The notes beneath the pieces are model-generated. The model had not been told where the DNA came from, ran no database searches, and saw nothing but the letters and a program-made list of their open reading frames with translations. Shown here piece after piece: positions 58,997 through 64,000 of a stretch of DNA of 64,000 nucleotides; positions within the stretch are counted from its first letter, which is position 1, and each line of letters starts with the position of its first letter. The position numbers and the translations under genes were made by a program. This stretch comes from Amycolatopsis sp. AA4 (GTDB lineage Bacteria > Actinomycetota > Actinomycetes > Mycobacteriales > Pseudonocardiaceae): contig NZ_CP024896.1 of the NCBI RefSeq assembly GCF_002796545.1, positions 1 to 64,000 of the forward strand. The letters run 5' to 3'.

Positions 58997-59079
58997 CCGT
59001 ACTGATTTCCCCCGTCCTTGCCGATGGGTTTCGGTGACCGAGTGCATTTCCGGAGGAAAAGGCACTCCACGCCTTCGGC

Positions 59080-59130
59080 GGGAGCAAGCTATAGGGTAGG
59101 GTGCCCCTAAGTGCGGGTCACCCTGATCAT
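59080..59130 (+). other. Candidate oriT with RSF1010-like nic core
   Basis: TAGGG-TGC-CCCTA (59095-59107) forms a short hairpin immediately before AGTGCG, giving TAAGTGCG, the core of the IncQ/MOBQ nic site. An AGGGTG/CACCCT pair surrounds it. It is directly upstream of the MobC-like and relaxase genes, where an oriT is expected. Nicking position is not proven. Confidence 0.45.
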
Positions 59131-59211
59131 GCACCTCGCCCGTCCAAGGTGGCCGGCCGAGTAGACCCACTCGTGCGCAGCACGAGGAAACCCATCAGGA
59201 GGTGTGCTGCA

Positions 59212-59625
59212 ATGGGTGAACGGGGAGGCTCGTACCGTCGTCGGATGGTCGGTCAGCGACGTGACAAGCGGACCGTCATTAAACACACTGACGAAGAGTG
59301 GGCGCGGGTCGCGGCCATGGCGGAAGTGCAGGGCGTCAGCGTCGCAAGGCTGTACGAGCGGGCGCTGTGGGCCGGCGACGCTGTCGCCGCGGCGAAGATG
59401 TCGCAGATCTACGCCGAACTGGTGATGGCTCAGCGTCTGCTGATCGGCGTCGCGACGAACGTCAATCAGATGGCGGCCGTCGCGAACTCGACCGGGGAGC
59501 TGCCTGCTGCCGCGCAGTTGGAGGGCGCACTGGCACTCGTACAGCGGCAAGTCGAGCGCATCGGCGAGCTGCGGCACGACCTGCCGGGCGGAGAGCTGTT
59601 CAGGAGCGTGAAGCGTGACCGGTGA
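59212..59625 (+). CDS. mobC: MobC-like relaxosome accessory protein
   Basis: 137 aa from ATG 59212 behind AGGAGGT. IKHTDEEWARVAAMAEVQGV and SVARLYERALWAGD fit a ribbon-helix-helix DNA-binding part; QLLIGVATNVNQMA-type segment (RLLIGVATNVNQMAAVANST) is characteristic of MobC. It should melt or bend oriT for the relaxase. Overlaps the relaxase start by 11 bases. Confidence 0.85.
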   Translation: MGERGGSYRRRMVGQRRDKRTVIKHTDEEWARVAAMAEVQGVSVARLYERALWAGDAVAAAKMSQIYAELVMAQRLLIGVATNVNQMAAVANSTGELPAAAQLEGALALVQRQVERIGELRHDLPGGELFRSVKRDR

Positions 59626-61381
59626 ACCGTCGACCATGGTCGCGCACGTCGCCGAAGGCGGTCGGGACATGCCCGGCTTGATGAAGTACCTCTACGGACC
59701 CGGTAAGGCGAACGAACATCGCGACCAGCACATGGTGGCCGGATCCCCCGGGCTGGCCCTTGCCTGGCCGGGCGCTCTCGCCGTCGACGAAGCACGCGAG
59801 CTTGGACATTTCGTCGAGTCATCGTGGCGCGCCGCGTACATGGAACAGATGGCCGAAGCCGGAATGCCGGTGCGCGGCGTATCGCGCACCGCGCGCGGCA
59901 GTGAACCGGGCGTCGTCGACGTATTCGGAAACGACGTGGTCGGTCCTGAGCACGTCTATCATCTGATCGTTTCGCTCCCGCCGGACAACGCCTGGACCGA
60001 TGAGCAGTGGGCTACCGTCGCCCAGGAGTTCGTCAGCGGAATGGGGTTCAGCGACGGACCCGAGGACGACCAGGGCTGCCGGTGGGTGGCGATGCGCCAC
60101 GGCCTGTCGGTGAACGGAAACGAGCACATGCACATCGCGGTGAACCTCGTCCGCCAGGACGGGCGCTGGGCTGAGCTGCCCCACCGCACCGACCGCAACG
60201 GCAATCGCCACCGAAACGACTTCGCACTGGTTCAGCGCGTGCGTCGAGAGATCGAAGAGCGTCACGACTTCGTCACCCCGCTGCACGACCAGGGTCGTTC
60301 CGGCCGATCGCTTCCCGCGTACACGATGGCCGAGCACCAGATGTCCCGGCAGCGCGCCGAGCAGACCGGAAAAGAGGTCCCCGACCGCGTCCTCGTTCGA
60401 CAGCTTGTGCGTGCAGCGGCTGCCATGTCGACGACCGAGGTCGAGTTCATCAACGCTGTCCTCGACGGTGCTGTCGGCGTCGAGCTCGACGTCGCGCGAT
60501 GGGCTCCCGGCGGGCACGACACGGTGACCGGGTACAAGATCCGCATCGGCGATGGGACCTGGCTTTCGCCCACTCATTTCGACCCGGAGATGACCCTGGG
60601 CAAACTGCGTGCGCAGTGGGAGCCGAACGAGACTGCGCAGACGCGCGCGCAAGCGCTGGCGCTGTGGCGCGGAGACGCCGCACCGGAGGATTCGACGCCG
60701 GTGGCGGAGGGCGATGTCGAGGAACAAGTTCGTGCTGCGGTCGTGGAGCTGGACGCGTGGAACGGCGACCTCGAAAGGCTGTCCTCCGACTCCGCGGAGT
60801 GGCGTCGTCACGAGCGGGACGCAGCCGGTTTTCTCTCCGTGTTCTCCCGAATCGACGGGCCGACCGGGGAATCGTTCGCGGTCGCTGCCGATGCACTCAT
60901 CCGGCACACCGTCGACGCCCCACCGACACTGCCGGCGATGCCGCAACCTCGCGGACAGGACGGCGCACCTGCGCAACAGTTTGGGCCGACCCGTGCGGAG
61001 CTCGCGGCGCGGCATGCTGCGACCGCGTTGCGCGCGAGCTCGCCGGATCATCACCGCGGATGGCTCGCAGTCCTCGCCCAAGTGCAGCGCACCGTGACCG
61101 CCGTCCACGCGGCGAGCGCCGCACGGCAAGAGCTGGCGGCCGCGCGCGCCCTGCACACCAACGCCGTTGCAGTCCTCGAACACGTAACGAGCGACCTGCA
61201 GCACACAGTGCCGGACCGTGCGGCGTTCACGCCCGAGGCGACTGACGCGGCGTCGATGGCGCGTGTTGCGACAGGACGCGCCACGACCGCACCGGGCGCG
61301 ACGGTCGCCAAGGCGTCGCCGATTCGACCTGCTGGTGCGGCGAAGCCGGCGCCGGACGAACGGCGCGGCCGGACTCGCTGA
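59615..61381 (+). CDS. Relaxase/mobilization nuclease
   Basis: 588 aa from GTG 59615. N-terminal domain: GLMKYLYGPG with candidate catalytic Tyr, a VYHLIVSLPPDNAWTDEQW segment, and the metal-binding NGNEHMHIAVNLVRQDG (H-x-H). These are the three relaxase motifs. The rest is helical with an Arg-rich tail. It nicks oriT and is carried into the recipient by the 79-11167 system via the coupling protein. Family MOBP by domain look, though the nearby nic-like site is MOBQ-like. Confidence 0.88.
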   Translation: MTGEPSTMVAHVAEGGRDMPGLMKYLYGPGKANEHRDQHMVAGSPGLALAWPGALAVDEARELGHFVESSWRAAYMEQMAEAGMPVRGVSRTARGSEPGVVDVFGNDVVGPEHVYHLIVSLPPDNAWTDEQWATVAQEFVSGMGFSDGPEDDQGCRWVAMRHGLSVNGNEHMHIAVNLVRQDGRWAELPHRTDRNGNRHRNDFALVQRVRREIEERHDFVTPLHDQGRSGRSLPAYTMAEHQMSRQRAEQTGKEVPDRVLVRQLVRAAAAMSTTEVEFINAVLDGAVGVELDVARWAPGGHDTVTGYKIRIGDGTWLSPTHFDPEMTLGKLRAQWEPNETAQTRAQALALWRGDAAPEDSTPVAEGDVEEQVRAAVVELDAWNGDLERLSSDSAEWRRHERDAAGFLSVFSRIDGPTGESFAVAADALIRHTVDAPPTLPAMPQPRGQDGAPAQQFGPTRAELAARHAATALRASSPDHHRGWLAVLAQVQRTVTAVHAASAARQELAAARALHTNAVAVLEHVTSDLQHTVPDRAAFTPEATDAASMARVATGRATTAPGATVAKASPIRPAGAAKPAPDERRGRTR

Positions 61382-61456
61382 ACACATCTGCCTGCGCGCG
61401 AGGCAGTTGGAAACGTTCCGTGGTCCGGACGGACGTGGAGCAGGCCTTGCATAGCG

Positions 61457-61491
61457 AAGCCCCGGCTCGCGCGTTCGCTGAGCCGGGGCTT
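61457..61491. terminator. Hairpin terminator between convergent genes
   Basis: 12-bp perfect stem (61457-61468 with 61480-61491), 11-base loop, followed by TT. Lies between the relaxase and the minus-strand gene ending at 61512. Confidence 0.75.
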
Positions 61492-61511
61492 TGACCGTTG
61501 AGTTCGGCGGT

Positions 61512-62240
61512 TCAGGTGGTTTGGGTGCGGGTCCGTGTGGTGTGCGCTGCGGGCGTCTCGGCGTGCGGCGTTGCCTGGGTCGCCGGCCGTGTCGCCGCTG
61601 ATGCCAGCATCTCGCGGGTCGAGCGCGGATAGCCGTACGCGGAGACCTGGCGAACCCGGGCCGCCTCGTCGTCGAGCGATGCCGTCATGGTTTCGCCGCG
61701 GTCGGAGAGATTCGCGGCAGCAGCTGCGGTTTCCGGCTGTGCGGCGTCGTTCCGCAGCAGCGTGTCGCGGAGTTGGGCGAGGGTGCTGTCCACTGCTTCG
61801 GCGACGTCGGGATCGTCCATCGGCTCCAGCCACTCGAAGTGAGTGCCGTCCTCGTCGCTGACGACGGACTCGGTGCCGTGGGCGTCGAGCGCGGACATCA
61901 CGACGTCCCGCAGTTCGTCGCTGGGGATGGCCTGCACGTCGCCGCCGGCTTCGGCGACGAGGCGGACGAGCTTGACGTCCGGCATTCTCGGTTCGTCCGT
62001 CCAGGACGCGTTGCTGTAAGCCTGGTCCTCGCGGGCGGCGGCCTCGGCAAGGATGGTCTCGGCGCGGTCCGCGCGCCGGGCGTTGGCGTTGGCCGAGCGC
62101 CCCTCGATCCCGAGGTAGGCCTGCTTGCGCAGGACGTCCGCCGCAGCGTCGGGGTCGATCCGCCGCGGAACGTATTCGTCGTAGAGCCGGGCGCTGTCGG
62201 CGCCGGTGTCGTTCTGCGCAGACTGTGCGGACTCGCTCAT
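61512..62240 (-). CDS. Hypothetical protein sharing C-terminal tail with primase
   Basis: 242 aa from ATG 62240. Acidic, no catalytic motif. Ends with VSAYGYPRSTREMLA and an Ala/Thr-rich basic tail, almost the same as the end of the primase gene just upstream. Shared tails at the end of two adjacent mob-region proteins are compatible with a common export signal or partner-binding element. Confidence 0.65.
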   Translation of the reverse strand: MSESAQSAQNDTGADSARLYDEYVPRRIDPDAAADVLRKQAYLGIEGRSANANARRADRAETILAEAAAREDQAYSNASWTDEPRMPDVKLVRLVAEAGGDVQAIPSDELRDVVMSALDAHGTESVVSDEDGTHFEWLEPMDDPDVAEAVDSTLAQLRDTLLRNDAAQPETAAAAANLSDRGETMTASLDDEAARVRQVSAYGYPRSTREMLASAATRPATQATPHAETPAAHTTRTRTQTT

Positions 62241-62296
62241 CGTTGAGGCCCTTCCTGTCCTGAGCGATTGGTTGTTGCTGGGCAGATCGGACGCTG

Positions 62297-64000
62297 TCAC
62301 CGTCGTTGGGAGCGAATGTGGGTGGCGCGGCCGGACGCGGGCGTTTGCGGACGAGGTTTCGCCTGCGTCGCCTTTCGACTGTCGGTCTCGGCCAGCATGT
62401 CGCGGGTCGAGCGCGGGTAGCCGTACGCGGAGACGGTGCGGGCCTGGCGGGCGTCGACGTCGATCGTCTCGGGCACGGACCCGGCCCGGTCGTAGTTCGC
62501 AGTGGCCGGTCGAGCTTCGGCGTGGTGCGATCCGTTGTCGAGGTCGCCGGGCTGGATCGCGGTGGCTCGCTCGTCGTCGATGACTGACTGCGTTTGGTCG
62601 AGCTCGCCCTCGGTGGCGCGCATCTCGCTGAGCACCTGCTCGACCGCCTCCTGGCCTGCGTCGTAGTGCAGCTGGGCGACCTCGTCGATGGAGTAGCTCA
62701 GCAGCTGCTCGCGTTGGTCTTCGGGGGCGTGTTCGCGGACGCGGTATTCGGTGAACCCGACCTCTGCTGCGGCGTCGTCGTCTCCGGCGATGAGCCGGGG
62801 CCGCAGCTCGGCGATGGCGTTGTCGATGACGAGGTACGCCCCCGAGCGGGCGTTGTCGAGATCTGCCAGCCGCGCGCGAAGATCGTCGCGCTTGTCCTCC
62901 CACATCTTGGCGGGGTCGAGGCCGTCGGGCAGCGGGATGTCGCGCACGTCGACTCCTCGTTCGGCCAGCAGCCAGAAGTCTTTTTCCGCGGCCGCGCGGC
63001 CCGCGCCGTCGGCGTCGAGCATTTCCCAGATCCGCCCGCGTTCGGCGAGCTGGTCGGCCTGCCGGTCGGTCAAGGCGGTGCCCAGTGGGGCGACGCCGGC
63101 GACCTGTCCGTCGCCGGCGGCGGTCACCGCGATCGCGTCGAAAGGGCCTTCGACGCGGGCGAGACGGGCGTCGGCCGGAGCTTCGTAGAGGCCCAGGAGG
63201 TGATCGCCTTTGGTGTAAGCCGGGGTGCTGCCCGTGTTGAGGTATTTCGGCGCCCTCTCGTCGCCGGAGAGGTCGCGTCCGATGAACCCGACGATGTCGC
63301 CGTCCTGGTTGTGGATGCCTACCATCGCGCGGTCACGGAAGAAGTCGATCACCTGGCCGCGCGAGGACTGCCGGCCCAGGCCTGCCGCGACGATCTCGGT
63401 GTCGGTGGCGCCGTGGCTGCGCAGGTGGCCGGTGAGGTTGGACCAACCGGTCGGGGCGTAGCCGAAGCGCCAGCGGTCGTCGGCCACGACGTCCGCGCCG
63501 AGCCTGCCGGCCAGGTACGCATACCCGGGAGAGTCGGGCGTCATCGACGCGGCGAAGTAGTCGGCGGCCAGCGTGTTCAGTTCGATCGTCCGTTCCCGGC
63601 TGATCGCCGGAGTTTCGTCAGGCGCGGGGTCGGCCCGCCGCGATCGTGCGGGTGCCGTCCGCGGAGCGGCGACGGGATCCAGGCCGGCGGCCGCGCGCGC
63701 GTCGGCCGAGTCGTAGGCCGTCCAGTACCGGAGGGCTTTGTCCTGCCACGCCATCTCCTGCCATGCCTTGCCTGCGGCCATCGACGAGGTGTCGGCAGGG
63801 AGTTCGGCGCGGAAGCTCTGCTCGGCCAGGGCCCACGCGGTCGCCCGGCGGGCCCGCTCCTGCGGGGTCGACGCCTTGGACGGGGCCATTCCCCGCTCTT
63901 CCTTCGGTGCTGGCTTCGGCGGTGTGCTCGCAGGGGCCGTGGACTGTGTTTTCGCTTCGGTTGAAGGGGAAGCGGGCATCTCGTGCTCGGGTGCAGGGTC
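62297..64000 (-). CDS. DnaG-like primase with TOPRIM domain (5' end open at window edge)
   Basis: At least 560 aa. YFAASMTPDSPGYAYLAGRL and WRFGYAPTGWSNLTGHLRSH mark the primase core; VGIHNQDGDIVGFIGRDLSG, APKYLNTGSTPAYTKGDHLL and the TOPRIM strand LARVEGPFDAIAV follow. A Met at 63979 starts a low-complexity stretch, and the frame continues to base 64000, so an N-terminal domain probably lies outside. Tail VSAYGYPRSTRDMLA. Likely primes the transferred strand in the recipient. Confidence 0.8.
   Translation of the reverse strand, partial: DPAPEHEMPASPSTEAKTQSTAPASTPPKPAPKEERGMAPSKASTPQERARRATAWALAEQSFRAELPADTSSMAAGKAWQEMAWQDKALRYWTAYDSADARAAAGLDPVAAPRTAPARSRRADPAPDETPAISRERTIELNTLAADYFAASMTPDSPGYAYLAGRLGADVVADDRWRFGYAPTGWSNLTGHLRSHGATDTEIVAAGLGRQSSRGQVIDFFRDRAMVGIHNQDGDIVGFIGRDLSGDERAPKYLNTGSTPAYTKGDHLLGLYEAPADARLARVEGPFDAIAVTAAGDGQVAGVAPLGTALTDRQADQLAERGRIWEMLDADGAGRAAAEKDFWLLAERGVDVRDIPLPDGLDPAKMWEDKRDDLRARLADLDNARSGAYLVIDNAIAELRPRLIAGDDDAAAEVGFTEYRVREHAPEDQREQLLSYSIDEVAQLHYDAGQEAVEQVLSEMRATEGELDQTQSVIDDERATAIQPGDLDNGSHHAEARPATANYDRAGSVPETIDVDARQARTVSAYGYPRSTRDMLAETDSRKATQAKPRPQTPASGRATHIRSQRR

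Noticed and set aside
1..64000. CRISPR array
   Set aside because: No regularly spaced repeats of 25-40 bp with unique spacers and no cas-like genes.

Overview
The window is very GC-rich DNA with dense, overlapping genes and many GTG/TTG starts. Marker families (SCO6880/SCO6881-type secretion genes, DUF6668-like protein, DUF397 with a DUF5753-type XRE regulator, BldD-like small regulators) point to an actinomycete, most likely a member of the Pseudonocardiaceae (inference). The gene set is that of a large conjugative plasmid or integrative-conjugative element, not core chromosome: a mating apparatus at the left end, partition and replication genes in the middle, a tyrosine recombinase at 52-53 kb, and relaxosome plus primase at the right end. 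The primase is still open at base 64000, and nothing is resolved in the first 78 bases.

Layout. 79-11167 (minus): one tightly overlapping type IV secretion operon, from a PQQ-propeller membrane protein and NlpC/P60 hydrolase through lipoprotein, pilin-like protein, TrbL-like SCO6881 and VirB4-like SCO6880/ATPase genes to a TraD/VirD4 coupling protein. The ATPase gene is frameshifted. 11.3-16.4 kb: three XRE regulators and a sortase/thioester-Cna surface-protein pair (surface gene frameshifted). 16.4-19.7 kb: metabolic cargo (alpha/beta hydrolase, menB, nucleoside hydrolase). 19.7-25.5 kb: an ASCH gene fragment, three tandem hairpins, then a ~4.3 kb segment bounded by ~190-bp inverted repeats and holding a coiled-coil membrane protein and parAB, with three related 31-33 bp palindromes about 2 kb apart (candidate centromeres). 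25.5-33.8 kb: ribbon-helix-helix regulators, a probable replication initiator, a run of decayed genes and a long coiled-coil protein.

34-37.3 kb holds the most unusual operon: an uncharacterised protein, an AAA_28-type P-loop protein, a class I aminoacyl-tRNA-synthetase-like protein fused to an ASCH domain, and a small acidic protein. 37.5-51.9 kb: accessory genes (two degenerate Nudix proteins including one at 54 kb, XRE/DUF397 pair, HTH-PIN toxin-antitoxin, HIT plus nucleoside deoxyribosyltransferase-like pair, GNAT, many small zinc-ribbon and membrane proteins). 51.9-53.7 kb: recombinase module. 54-58.5 kb: DUF932 and other plasmid genes. 58.6-64 kb: candidate oriT, MobC-like protein, relaxase, and two minus-strand genes sharing a C-terminal tail.

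Two promoter families tie dispersed genes into regulons: TTGACGCGTACGCGTCAA palindromes 18 bp from a -10 box (33.9, 42.3, 44.3 kb), and CTGAACATGT direct repeats 18 bp apart (55.4, 56.0, 56.8 kb). Several genes carry single frameshifts in short base runs (near 2845, 13.7 kb, 31 kb, 41.25 kb), so either decay or consensus sequencing errors must be considered before any of these is called dead.
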